Of a stretch of DNA of 64,000 nucleotides, positions 17,652-25,820 are shown piece after piece (position 1 is the stretch's first letter; each line of letters starts with the position of its first letter). The notes under the pieces were generated by a model, which saw only the letters and a program-made list of their open reading frames with translations, had not been told where the DNA came from and made no database searches. Origin of the DNA: Amycolatopsis thermophila (GTDB taxonomy: Bacteria; Actinomycetota; Actinomycetes; Mycobacteriales; Pseudonocardiaceae); contig NZ_JAUSUT010000001.1 of assembly GCF_030814215.1 (NCBI RefSeq), forward strand, positions 7,130,001 through 7,194,000, read 5' to 3'. Made by a program: the position numbers and the translations under genes.

Positions 17652-18845
17652 GTGACCGTCGATGCCGACCCGGCCGACGTCGTGTCGATCAGCGAGGCGG
17701 CCACCATGCTCGGCGTCAAGCCCAGCACCGTCTACGCCTACATCAGCCGCAACCAGCTGACCAGCCGGCGGCTTCCGCACGACCGGCGCAGCTGGCTCAC
17801 CCGGAGCGAGGTCGAGCAGTTCGTCCAGCGCAAGGGTGCCCGCGGGGCCGCCGCGACCGAGGCCGCCGACTCCGCGGAGCACGACACCGCCATCGCGCAC
17901 ATCGTCGAGGACCAGCTGCGCTACCGCGGCCGGGACGCCACCGAACTGGCGGTCACCGAGTCCTTCGAGTCGGTGTCGGAACTGCTCTGGCGCGACCGCG
18001 ACGACCAGGGCCGGGCGTGGTCGCTCGACCCCGGTCTCGCCGCGACCATCCACCGGCTGCAGGACACGATGCCGCCGGGCAGCATGCCGCTGGATCGGCT
18101 GAAGGTGACGGCGATGCTGCTCGGCGCGGCGGACCCGCTGCGGTACGACCTGTCGGTCCCGTCGGTGATCTCGGCGGCGCGGCGGCTCGCGCCCGCCTAC
18201 ATCGAATCGCTCCCCCGTCGCGTGTCGGCCGAGGGCTCGATCGCGGCGCGCCTGTGGCGGGGACTGTGCGCGCACGAGCCCGGCGAGGAGCACCTCGGAC
18301 TTCTGTCGGCGGCGCTGGTGGTGCTCGCCGACCACGGGCTGGGCCCGTCGACCCGTGCCGTGCGCGAGGCGGCGGCGACCGCGGCGGACCCCTACTCCGC
18401 GGTGCTGGCCGGCATGAGTGTCGCGAGTGGACTGCTGCTCGGCGGCGGTTCGTCGCTGGCGGTGCAGTCGTGGCTCGCCGACATCGACTCGCCCGCCTCG
18501 GTGCCGGCGATGCTCGGTCAGCGCCTGCGGCGCGGCGACCGCCTGTCCGGGTTCGGCCAGCCCCGGTACCGCCGGGCCGACCCGCGCGCCGCCCTGCTGC
18601 TGGACCTGCTCCACCGGGCCCCGGGCGACGACTGCCGCAAGGCGATCGTCCGCGCGGCCGTCGACCTCGTACGCGAACGGCGCGAGCTGGAACCGAACGT
18701 CGAATTCGCCCTCGGCGCGCTGTGCTTCGTCCACGAGATGGACTACGGCGCCGGGGAAGCCATCTTCGTCACCGCCCGCACCACCGGGTGGATCGCGCAC
18801 GCGATCGAGGTCTACGAGACCAACCCCGCCGCCGGGCGGCTGTGA
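17652..18845 (+). CDS. HTH domain fused to a catalytically altered citrate synthase fold; probable metabolite-sensing regulator
   Basis: Residues 8-60 form a MerR/excisionase-type helix-turn-helix (VVSISEAATMLGVKPSTVYAYI, then RSEVEQFV). Residues about 80-397 follow the citrate synthase fold, including ADHGLGPST (His228, an oxaloacetate ligand in real enzymes), the GGG loop at 260-266, GFGQPRY at 301-306, PNVEF at 348-352 and ARTTGWIAHAIE with Arg376. The three catalytic residues of citrate synthase are all replaced: the His of LHGGA by Leu263, the His of GFGHR by Gln303 and the Asp of NVDFYS by Glu351. The protein therefore likely binds a citrate-like or acyl-CoA ligand without turnover and controls the divergent operon. 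The GTG at 17652 has GGAGG upstream; an in-frame ATG lies 12 codons earlier. Confidence 0.85.
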   Translation: MTVDADPADVVSISEAATMLGVKPSTVYAYISRNQLTSRRLPHDRRSWLTRSEVEQFVQRKGARGAAATEAADSAEHDTAIAHIVEDQLRYRGRDATELAVTESFESVSELLWRDRDDQGRAWSLDPGLAATIHRLQDTMPPGSMPLDRLKVTAMLLGAADPLRYDLSVPSVISAARRLAPAYIESLPRRVSAEGSIAARLWRGLCAHEPGEEHLGLLSAALVVLADHGLGPSTRAVREAAATAADPYSAVLAGMSVASGLLLGGGSSLAVQSWLADIDSPASVPAMLGQRLRRGDRLSGFGQPRYRRADPRAALLLDLLHRAPGDDCRKAIVRAAVDLVRERRELEPNVEFALGALCFVHEMDYGAGEAIFVTARTTGWIAHAIEVYETNPAAGRL

Positions 18846-18870
18846 CCGTCAGGCGGTTCGCTGTTCGGCG

Positions 18871-20058
18871 TCAGAGCCCGAAGACCTTGCGGGCGTTGCC
18901 GCCGAGGATGTTGCGCTTGGCGGTGTCGTCCAGGAACGGGATGCTCATCACCCGTCCCGGCACGTCGAAGTCCCAGTGCGGCCAGTCCGACGAGTACAGC
19001 AGGGTGTTCTCGGCGTCCATCGCGTGGAAGGTGGCCTCGAGGAGCTTCAGGTCGGTGATCTCCATCGGCTGGGAGGTGTAGTACATCTGTCGCATGTAGT
19101 CGCTGGGCAGCTGCTTGAGCAGCGGCGCTTCGGACTGGCGCATCAGGTACTCGTGGTCCAGCCGCTGCATCATGAACGGGATCCAGGCCAGACCGCTTTC
19201 GATCCAGATGGTGCGCAGGCCCGGGAACCGTTCGGGCAAGCCGTTGACGATCCAGTTGGTCAGGTGCGTCATGTTGCAGGTGACGAAGGACATCGCGTGC
19301 ACCGACAGGAACCGGTTCATGGTGGCGGTCATGCTGTCCTGCCAGGACGGTCCGGCGTGGAATCCCAGGGGCAGACCGCGTTCCTCCAGTTCGGCGTAGA
19401 TGCGCAGGTATTCGTTGCGGTGCACGCCGGCGTGGCGCTGGCTGGTGACCAGGAAGCCGATCACGTCCGGGTGGTCGCCGAACTCCCGGATGGTCTCCAC
19501 GCACGCGGCGGGGTCCTCGAACGGCAGGCCGAGCATGGTCTTGATGCGCGGGTCACCGGGCAGGATCTGCTCGACGAACCACCGGTTGTAGGCCTTCATC
19601 AGCTGCACGGCGATCCCGGGTTCGGGGTGCAGCCCGATCTCGAGCATCGGCTGGGGGAACACGACCTGGACGTCGATGCTCATGGCGTCCATCGCCCGGC
19701 GCACCAGTTCGACGTCGCGGGGGTTGCCGTCGACGGGGACCGGCTCGGCGAGGCCCGACTGGTGCGGGATGCGGGACCCGGCGTCCTGGAAGGCCAGGCC
19801 GGCCTTGTAGTTGCTGAGCGCGAGCTGCCCGGCCTGCGGGCGGTGCACCATCATCTGTTCGGCCGTGTCGCGCAGCACCGGGTCCTCGACGTAGCCGATG
19901 ATGTCGCGCCACGAGTTGAGCTCGGCGTGGTGGGAGTCCACGTCGACGATGAAGATCTCGTCGAGACCGTACCGCTCGGTGTCCCGGCGCGCGTTCGCGA
20001 GGATCTCCGCGGTGTGGGTCCTGGTGGTGATCTCCTGCGACGGCAGTGGTTCAGGCAT
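18871..20058 (-). CDS. Amidohydrolase 2 family protein (ACMSD-like hydrolase/decarboxylase)
   Basis: The 395-aa product has an N-terminal metal site region (FIVDVDSHHAEL near residue 35), a mid-barrel His in LGFHAGPS and a C-terminal YSSDWPHWDFD with the metal Asp. This layout belongs to the aminocarboxymuconate-semialdehyde decarboxylase-like branch, which contains decarboxylases (resorcylate, orsellinate) and hydrolases of ring-cleavage products. The ATG has AAGGAG. It is the third gene of the operon starting at the Rieske ferredoxin (20763), so it probably acts on a product of the oxygenase system. Confidence 0.85.
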   Translation of the reverse strand: MPEPLPSQEITTRTHTAEILANARRDTERYGLDEIFIVDVDSHHAELNSWRDIIGYVEDPVLRDTAEQMMVHRPQAGQLALSNYKAGLAFQDAGSRIPHQSGLAEPVPVDGNPRDVELVRRAMDAMSIDVQVVFPQPMLEIGLHPEPGIAVQLMKAYNRWFVEQILPGDPRIKTMLGLPFEDPAACVETIREFGDHPDVIGFLVTSQRHAGVHRNEYLRIYAELEERGLPLGFHAGPSWQDSMTATMNRFLSVHAMSFVTCNMTHLTNWIVNGLPERFPGLRTIWIESGLAWIPFMMQRLDHEYLMRQSEAPLLKQLPSDYMRQMYYTSQPMEITDLKLLEATFHAMDAENTLLYSSDWPHWDFDVPGRVMSIPFLDDTAKRNILGGNARKVFGL

Positions 20059-20084
20059 GGTGGCTCCTTGTTCTTCGTGGTGGG

Positions 20085-20387
20085 TCAGGCGGGACGGGAG
20101 AACCACAGCGCGAGGTCGAACGGGTTGAGGTCTCGGGCGCGCAGCAGACCGCAGGCCAGGTCGACCGCCTCGGTCGGGCTCACGTCCGCGCGGAGCGGAT
20201 CGACGGCGCCGCTCGCCTCGGCGAACCGGGCGTGCAGCCGCGCGGCGGCGGTGACGACGGAGCGCAGCGTCTCGGCGCTGATGTCCTGCGGTGCGGTCTC
20301 GGCGGCGTGGATGACCCGGTCGACGTGCGCCTCCAGCGTGGCGGCGACGTCGGCGAGCGCGTCGGTGCGGGTCTCAGAGGGCGACAC
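20085..20387 (-). CDS. Small alpha-helical protein of unknown function
   Basis: I do not recognise this 100-aa protein. It is acidic, predicted mostly helical, has no cysteine besides one near residue 80, no signal peptide and no membrane segment. The GTG at 20387 is preceded by GGAGAG and overlaps the 3' end of the Rieske ferredoxin gene by 14 bp; the amidohydrolase starts 26 bp downstream. Tight placement between two enzyme genes of a degradation operon argues that it is real and serves the same pathway, perhaps as a small subunit or stabiliser. That role is inference only. Confidence 0.7.
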   Translation of the reverse strand: MSPSETRTDALADVAATLEAHVDRVIHAAETAPQDISAETLRSVVTAAARLHARFAEASGAVDPLRADVSPTEAVDLACGLLRARDLNPFDLALWFSRPA

Positions 20388-20763
20388 TGATCTCTCCGTT
20401 CTCCTCGGTCACGGCGAAGGAGCGCAGCCGGAACCGCGGCGCACCGGGGTGCTCGCCGGTGGTGATCCGGTATTCGAAGCCGTGCCAGGGGCAGACGATG
20501 TGCGGATCGTCCTCGTCGAAGGCGAGCCCGAGGCTGTGGCGGTGCGCGTCGAGGCGTTCGCGCACGCCGTCGACCAGCCGGCCCTGGCAGACCGGGCCGC
20601 CCTGGTGCGGGCAGGTGTTCTCGTAGGCGTAGAGCCGGCCGCGGAACCGGAAGAGGCCGATGTGCAGGTCGTCGCGGACGGCGACGACGTACCGGCCGCC
20701 TTCGGCGACGTCGCTGCTGCGGGCGACGACGGAACTCGTCGGCCGTGGGGCGCTGAGGGTCAC
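20374..20763 (-). CDS. Rieske [2Fe-2S] ferredoxin-like protein
   Basis: This 129-aa protein carries the Rieske cluster motif CPHQGGPVC ... CPWHGFEY (CxH and CxxH in the middle third and C-terminal half). Size and lack of other domains fit a Rieske ferredoxin feeding electrons to a ring-hydroxylating oxygenase, or a small Rieske subunit. I chose the GTG at 20763, with GGGAGA upstream; the frame stays open further but only through the promoter region. It is first in the leftward operon with the 100-aa orphan and the ACMSD-like protein and lies behind a conserved operator shared with the alcohol dehydrogenase operon. Confidence 0.88.
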   Translation of the reverse strand: MTLSAPRPTSSVVARSSDVAEGGRYVVAVRDDLHIGLFRFRGRLYAYENTCPHQGGPVCQGRLVDGVRERLDAHRHSLGLAFDEDDPHIVCPWHGFEYRITTGEHPGAPRFRLRSFAVTEENGEISVAL

Positions 20764-20778
20764 AGCAATCTCCCTTCG

Positions 20779-20815
20779 GCTATCACTATGTGATAGCGTT
20801 GAATCGTCCAGTGAT
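20779..20815. promoter_or_regulatory. Two-part operator between the Rieske ferredoxin operon and the IclR gene
   Basis: GCTATCAC-TAT-GTGATAGC at 20779-20797 is a perfect 8-3-8 palindrome. A second weaker box ATCGTCCAGTGAT follows at 20803-20815. The same two boxes with the same spacing occur at 28259-28294 in front of the alcohol dehydrogenase gene; the two 36-bp blocks agree at 29 positions. The adjacent IclR protein is the obvious candidate binder. Confidence 0.8.
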
Positions 20816-20842
20816 CGATCAATGGCAGTGGGGGAATCTCGG

Positions 20843-21619
20843 GTGACAGGCACGAAATCCGGAGCGGACAGCGCTCGCCGCGCGTTGGACATGTTGTTCG
20901 CCTTCACCGAGCAGAAGCCGTCGGCGTCGGTGCGCGAGCTGGCCGAGACCTTGGACATCCCGGCGCCGTCGGCACACCGCTATGTCGCGATGCTGCGCGA
21001 CATGGGCCTGATCGAGGAGGGCAAGCGGGGGCGCTACCACCTCACGATGCGGGTGAACGCGCTGGCCCGGGCCGCCCGGCAGGCCACGCCGCTCGTCGAC
21101 CTCGCCGAGCCGCACATGCGGCGCCTCGCCGAACAGATCGGTGAGGCGGTCCTGCTCATCCGCCTCATCGGCGGTCAGCCGGTGTGCTTCCACCGGGTGG
21201 AGACCCCGAGCCGGTTCCGGTTGTCGTTCGAGCCCGGCCAGCCCCTGCCGATGTTGCGCGGTGCCAGTGTCCGGCTGCTGCTCGGTTCGATGAGCACGGC
21301 CGAGCGGGAGCGCTACCTCGACTCCGCACTCGAGTCCGGGGCTCAGCCACCCGCCCACGGCCGCGAGGAGTTCCTGCGCGAGGTCGAGCGGGACCGCGAA
21401 CGCGGCTGGTCCATCAGCAACGAGGAGATAGACCAGGGTGTCTGGGCCGCCTCCGCCGCCGTCTACGAGGGCGGGCAGGTGGTCGCCGCGATGTCCGCGC
21501 CGTGCCCGGCCTTCCGCATGGACGACGAACGGCGTGAGCTGGTCATCGAGCTGGTGCGCAAGGCCGCGGGCGATCTCTCGCACACCCTCGACCCGGCCTT
21601 CACCGCGCCCGGCGGGTAG
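20843..21619 (+). CDS. IclR-family transcriptional regulator of the degradation regulon
   Basis: The product (about 258 aa) has an N-terminal winged helix (ALDMLFAFTEQKP, VRELAETLDIPAPSAHRYVAML, IEEGKRGRYHL) and a C-terminal IclR effector domain (EAVLLIRLIGGQPVCFHRV, PMLRGASVRLLLG, GWSISNEEIDQGVWAASAAV). The GTG at 20843 has GGGGGA at proper distance; an ATG at 20822 is in frame but lacks a ribosome site. It is divergent from the Rieske ferredoxin operon, convergent with the aldehyde dehydrogenase end of the larger operon, and lies beside the operator repeated at both promoters. It probably represses or activates both in response to a pathway compound. Confidence 0.88.
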   Translation: MTGTKSGADSARRALDMLFAFTEQKPSASVRELAETLDIPAPSAHRYVAMLRDMGLIEEGKRGRYHLTMRVNALARAARQATPLVDLAEPHMRRLAEQIGEAVLLIRLIGGQPVCFHRVETPSRFRLSFEPGQPLPMLRGASVRLLLGSMSTAERERYLDSALESGAQPPAHGREEFLREVERDRERGWSISNEEIDQGVWAASAAVYEGGQVVAAMSAPCPAFRMDDERRELVIELVRKAAGDLSHTLDPAFTAPGG

Positions 21620-21627
21620 GAGCGCGG

Positions 21628-23025
21628 TCATGACCGGTGGATGTGCTTGATCTCGGTGAACTGGTGCACGCCCGCGACACCCCGGGTGCGTCCCAGTCCG
21701 GAGCTCTTGTACCCGCCCGCGGGGATCTCCGGGTACGACGCTCCCCAGCCGTTGATCCACACGGTGCCGGCCTGGACGGCGTCGGCGATCTGGTGCCCGA
21801 GCCGGCCGTCGCCCGTCCAGACGCCGGCCACCAGGCCGTAGGGCGTCGCGTTGGCGAGGTCCGCGGCCTCCCCGGCGTCGTCGAACGGTTCGATCGTCAC
21901 CACCGGTCCGAACACGTCCGTGGTGACGATGCCGGCCCCGCGCGGTGGGGACTCGACGACCGCAGGGGTCACGACGTGGCCGGCGATGCCGCCGGGGTGG
22001 GCCAGTTCGCCGCCGGTCACGTCGCTGTGTTCGCGGGCCCGGTCGATGTGCCCGAGCACGGACGCGGCGTGCGCCGGCGAGATCAACGGGCCGAGCTCGG
22101 TGCGCGGATCCACCGGGTCACCGCCGCGCAGTCCGCGCAGCACCTCGGTGATCACCGCTGTCGTCTCGGCGTGGATCGACCGGTGGACCAGGATCCGCGA
22201 GCACGCCATGCACATCTGTCCGGCGGTGATGACGACCGAACGGGCCAGCAGCGGGAGCGCGGTGTCCAGGTCGGCGTCGGGCAGCAGGATCGCCGGGTTC
22301 TTGCCGCCGAGCTCGAGCAACGGGCGGGTCATCGTCGCCGCGGCCGCGGTGAGCACGCGTTCACCGACCCGGGTGGAGCCGGTGAACGCGACCGCCCGCA
22401 CGAGCGGGTGCCGGATGAGGTGCTGGGCCACCGCCACGTCCCCGTACACGATGGACAGCACGTCGGCCGGGACACCGGCGCGGTGCCCGAGTTCCACGAC
22501 CCGTGTCGTGATGTGCACCGTCTGCGGGGACGGTTTCACGATCGCGGTCACGCCGGCGGCGAACGCCGGTGAGAGGTCGCGCAACAGCAGGAGGACCGGC
22601 CAGTTCCACGGCACGAGCAGCGCCGTGACGCCGGCCGGTTCGCGGACGAGCCGGCTGGTCGTGCCGTCCGGCAGCGTGGTGGTCGCAGCGCCCGCGAGCC
22701 GGGTCAGGCCGGCGTTGTAGTCGAGCGCGCCGGCGGCCCCCGCGACCTCGCGGCGGGCTTCGGCGATCGGCTTGCCGGTCTCGTGCACGATGTCCGCGGC
22801 GAGGCTGCCGGCCTCGGCCCGCAGTGCTTCGGCCCAGGTGCGCAGGACGTGGGCGCGGCGGGTGCTGTCCCGGCTCCAGGAGGGCATGGCGGCGTGAGCG
22901 CGGGCCACGACGTCGTCGAGGTGGTCCCTGCTGGTCGCCGGTACTTCCGGGAGCGCCGCCAGCGAGGTGGGATCGACGGGTGCCGCCGGCGGGTCCCAGG
23001 CCGTGGTCGTGCCGGTGGCCGTCAC
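21628..23025 (-). CDS. NAD(P)-dependent aldehyde dehydrogenase
   Basis: The 465-aa product shows the ALDH superfamily layout: VPWNWPV near residue 139, cofactor loop FTGSTRVGE, catalytic Glu in LELGGKNPAI, catalytic Cys in AGQMCMACSRI, and EVFGP-like DVFGPVV plus the C-terminal PAGGYKSSGLGR. It oxidises an aldehyde to a carboxylate. It starts with GTG at 23025 overlapping the MFS stop (GTGA), and is the last gene of the operon whose first gene is the alcohol dehydrogenase at 28236; alcohol then aldehyde oxidation of the same substrate is likely. Confidence 0.92.
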   Translation of the reverse strand: MTATGTTTAWDPPAAPVDPTSLAALPEVPATSRDHLDDVVARAHAAMPSWSRDSTRRAHVLRTWAEALRAEAGSLAADIVHETGKPIAEARREVAGAAGALDYNAGLTRLAGAATTTLPDGTTSRLVREPAGVTALLVPWNWPVLLLLRDLSPAFAAGVTAIVKPSPQTVHITTRVVELGHRAGVPADVLSIVYGDVAVAQHLIRHPLVRAVAFTGSTRVGERVLTAAAATMTRPLLELGGKNPAILLPDADLDTALPLLARSVVITAGQMCMACSRILVHRSIHAETTAVITEVLRGLRGGDPVDPRTELGPLISPAHAASVLGHIDRAREHSDVTGGELAHPGGIAGHVVTPAVVESPPRGAGIVTTDVFGPVVTIEPFDDAGEAADLANATPYGLVAGVWTGDGRLGHQIADAVQAGTVWINGWGASYPEIPAGGYKSSGLGRTRGVAGVHQFTEIKHIHRS

Positions 23026-24290
23026 TGCTTCCCGTCCACGAGCGCGGCGGCACGGGGGGTGCTCGGTGTGCCCCGGCGGGGTTCGGAGATGCCGAACATC
23101 AGCAGCATGCCGACGAGCGGTCCGGCGGCCAGCGTGCTGAAGGCCGCGAGGAACGAACCGGTACCGGCGAACACCGCACCCACGACGACCGGGACGATGG
23201 TGCTGCCGAGCTGCCAGAACGCGTTGGTCGCCCCGGCGGCGGTCCCGGTGACGGTCGCCGGGACGAGCGTGGGCACCAGCGCGACCATCAGGGTCGTCGC
23301 GGCGTAGGCGACCAGGCCGAGCAGGGCACCGACCCAGAAGAACGACGCGGTCGTGCCGAGACTGCCGAACGCGACGAGCCCGAGTCCGTAGACGCCCAGC
23401 AGCACGATGATGAGCAGTTTGCGGCGCCGCGGGAAGAACTTGTCGGCGATGAAGCCCAGGAGTGGCTTCGACACCGCCGCCATGATCGAGAAGATCACGA
23501 TGACCAGCCCGGCGGTCTTCGACGGGATGTGGTGCCCCTTGATCATCAGGGCGTTGGCCCAGGTGACGAAACCGTAGACACCCCAGAACCCGCCGAAGCC
23601 CGCGACGCTGACCACCAGAAGGTTGCGGTTGCGCAGGATGAGGCTGAAGTCCGGGAGGAAGCGGCGGCGGGTGGAGCTGTTGCGGACCACCGGCGGAGCG
23701 CCGAGCGGGCCGGGCTTGAGGACGAAGAACAGCACCACCGAGAAGCCGATCGAGATCGCGCCGAACAGGTGGTAGCTGGTCTCCCAGCTGTGCCAGGCGA
23801 TCAGGCTCGGTACCACCGCGTTGGCGATACCGAGGCCGATCGAGGTGGCGGTGAGGAAGACGCCCATCACCAGGCCCAGCTCGTTCGGCCGGAACCAGCT
23901 GGTGATCAGCCGGATGCCGGCGGCGTAGTCCGCGCCGGCGAACAGGCCGACCAGAGCCTGGACCGCGATGCCCACGGCCGCGGAGGAGGTCGATCCGAAC
24001 ACCACCATGAGGACCCCGGCGCCGAACAGCGACGCGGTGAGGGTCCGGCGGCTGCCGATGGCATCCGACAGGACACCACCGACAGCGTTGGAGATGACGT
24101 AACCGATGTAGTAGGCCGTCGCGAAGGCCCCGAGACTGGCCAGCGGGACACCGAGCCCTTCGCCGACGAAGACCGACGCCGGACCCCAGGTCGAACGGTC
24201 GATGGAGGTGAGCGTGAACGACGCCCAGCAGGCGAACAGGACGATCCAGCGGTACTTGGAGACGGCGACGTGCGCCGGTGTCGTGCTCAT
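23022..24290 (-). CDS. MFS transporter (anion:cation symporter-like)
   Basis: This is a 422-aa, 12-helix permease. It has DRSTWGPASVFV in helix 1-2, SDAIGSRRTL in loop 2-3, GADYAAGIRLITSWFRPNE near helix 4-5 and a charged central loop. This pattern is closer to hexuronate/phthalate/organic-anion carriers than to the MHS group. The ATG at 24290 begins 32 bp after the reductase stop. Inside a degradation operon, uptake of the aromatic or cyclic acid substrate is the likely job. Confidence 0.88.
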   Translation of the reverse strand: MSTTPAHVAVSKYRWIVLFACWASFTLTSIDRSTWGPASVFVGEGLGVPLASLGAFATAYYIGYVISNAVGGVLSDAIGSRRTLTASLFGAGVLMVVFGSTSSAAVGIAVQALVGLFAGADYAAGIRLITSWFRPNELGLVMGVFLTATSIGLGIANAVVPSLIAWHSWETSYHLFGAISIGFSVVLFFVLKPGPLGAPPVVRNSSTRRRFLPDFSLILRNRNLLVVSVAGFGGFWGVYGFVTWANALMIKGHHIPSKTAGLVIVIFSIMAAVSKPLLGFIADKFFPRRRKLLIIVLLGVYGLGLVAFGSLGTTASFFWVGALLGLVAYAATTLMVALVPTLVPATVTGTAAGATNAFWQLGSTIVPVVVGAVFAGTGSFLAAFSTLAAGPLVGMLLMFGISEPRRGTPSTPRAAALVDGKQ

Positions 24291-24322
24291 CGTTGAGCCT
24301 TCCGTGGTGGGGGTGGTGGGTG

Positions 24323-25288
24323 TCAGAGGTCGAGAACGAGCCGGGCCGAAGCGCACCCGCCGACGCAGATCATCATCGTGGTGTTCTTCTCGCGTTCCTT
24401 GTCGCTGAGAATCGTGTCCTTGTGGATGGGAACGCCCTCGAGCACCTTGGTCTCGCAGGTGCCGCAGAACCCCTCTTCGCACGAGTACAGGACGTCGGGC
24501 TGCTCGGCGCGCACCGCTTCGAGAATCGACTGCCCGGGTTGCACCGTCACGGTCGCCCCGGTCCGGGCCAGCTCGACCTCGAACGGTGCCCCTCCCTGGT
24601 CCGGGGCCGGTTCCGCGAGAGCGGCGGTGAACCGCTCGAACCGCAACGGCAGCCGCGGTCGTTCCCGTTGGACGGTGTCGGCGAGCGCGGTGAGCATCCC
24701 ACCGGGACCGCACGCGTAGAGCATCGCGCCGTCCGGTGCCCCGGCGACGATCCGGGGCAACGGCAACGGGCCCTCGGCATCATCGCTGTAGAGGTGGACT
24801 CCTCCGCCGCGGCGTTCCGCGAGCTCGGCCAGCTCATGGGTGAACGCGAGCGTGTCCCGGCGCCGGCCGCCGTAGTGCAGTTCCCACGGCACGCCGCGCC
24901 CGGCGACCTTCCGGATCATGGCCAGCAGCGGGGTGATGCCGATGCCCCCGGCGACGAACACGTAGGCCGGGGCGGGTTCCAGGTCGAACCGGTTGCGGGG
25001 TCCCCGGATGGACAGCTCACGGCCGACCAGCGCGGTGTCGTGCACCTCGGCCGACCCGCCGCGGCCGTTCTCCTCGCGCAGGACGGCGATGGTGTATTCG
25101 TCTGAATCGGACGGACCGCAGAGGGAGTACTGCCGGACCAGCCCCGAGGGAAGGACGAGGTCGACGTGCGCCCCGGGTTCCCACCGCGGCAGCGGTTCGC
25201 CGTCCGAGGCGCGCAGGCGGAGCGAGACGACACCGTCGGATTCCCACCGCGCCTGCACCACGCGGACCGCGCGCGGCTGCCCGGTCAT
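24323..25288 (-). CDS. Phthalate dioxygenase reductase-type flavin/[2Fe-2S] oxidoreductase
   Basis: The 321-aa protein has three modules in order: a flavin-binding barrel (RQYSLCG near residue 52, IRGPRNRF), an NAD-binding domain (FVAGGIGITPLLAMI, YACGPGGML) and a C-terminal plant-type ferredoxin with CEEGFCGTC and a later Cys. This is the class IA oxygenase reductase (VanB/PDR group), which passes electrons from NAD(P)H to a Rieske oxygenase. The ATG overlaps the stop of the small protein gene by 4 bp. Its partner is the oxygenase encoded at 25821-27104. Confidence 0.93.
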   Translation of the reverse strand: MTGQPRAVRVVQARWESDGVVSLRLRASDGEPLPRWEPGAHVDLVLPSGLVRQYSLCGPSDSDEYTIAVLREENGRGGSAEVHDTALVGRELSIRGPRNRFDLEPAPAYVFVAGGIGITPLLAMIRKVAGRGVPWELHYGGRRRDTLAFTHELAELAERRGGGVHLYSDDAEGPLPLPRIVAGAPDGAMLYACGPGGMLTALADTVQRERPRLPLRFERFTAALAEPAPDQGGAPFEVELARTGATVTVQPGQSILEAVRAEQPDVLYSCEEGFCGTCETKVLEGVPIHKDTILSDKEREKNTTMMICVGGCASARLVLDL

Positions 25289-25791
25289 GCGCCGGCTCCG
25301 GCCGGCTCGCGGGTACCGCCGCGCAGGACCTGCAGGAAGGCGAGGACGAAGCCGTCGTCCTTGAGGATCACGACGTTGTCGGCGGACTCCCGGATGGCGG
25401 CCACCGCCCGGTGCGCATCGGGGTCTTCCCACCGGGCGCCAGGGCTGATGATCACCGCACCCAGCAGCTGTCCGGACAACCGCGCGGCGTCCCCGATCTG
25501 CGCCACCGCGTCCCGGTCGGCCGCTGCCAGGTCGCGGGTGAACAGCACGACGACGTCGGCGTCGTGCATGGCGTGCTCCAGCGGGCTGCTGACCGCCCTG
25601 CCCTCGCCGGTGCACGGCACCGGCTCTGGCGCGAACCGCTGCTGCGCGGGCAGCAGACCGTCATCGGCGATCGTGATGCCCTCGAGTGCGCGACCGGCGC
25701 GGGCACCCACCCACGCCCGGGCACCGGGATCGAGCGGGATCAGCAGGACACGGGCCTCGTACGATCGCCGGGTCCAGGAGATCTGGGCCAT
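25285..25791 (-). CDS. Small protein with degenerate FtsZ/tubulin-like fold signature, no GTP-binding loop
   Basis: This 168-aa protein has no catalytic motif that I recognise. Its pattern of strands and helices follows the N-domain of FtsZ: ARVLLIPLDPGARAWV near residue 13, GITIADD near 38, HDADVVVLF (76-84), DAARLSGQLLGAVIISP (101-117) and IRESADNVVILKDDGFV (133-149). From the Asp-Val of 78-80 to Pro117 the spacing equals that of FtsZ, yet the GGGTGTG nucleotide loop is replaced by RDLAAAD. It overlaps the reductase start by 4 bp and follows the Rieske oxygenase by 29 bp, so it is translated with the oxygenase system. Gene reality is well supported; the fold assignment is inference. Confidence 0.75.
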   Translation of the reverse strand: MAQISWTRRSYEARVLLIPLDPGARAWVGARAGRALEGITIADDGLLPAQQRFAPEPVPCTGEGRAVSSPLEHAMHDADVVVLFTRDLAAADRDAVAQIGDAARLSGQLLGAVIISPGARWEDPDAHRAVAAIRESADNVVILKDDGFVLAFLQVLRGGTREPAGAGA

Positions 25792-25820
25792 GACGCGGAG
25801 TCCCTCCTTCCGGGTGGGTT

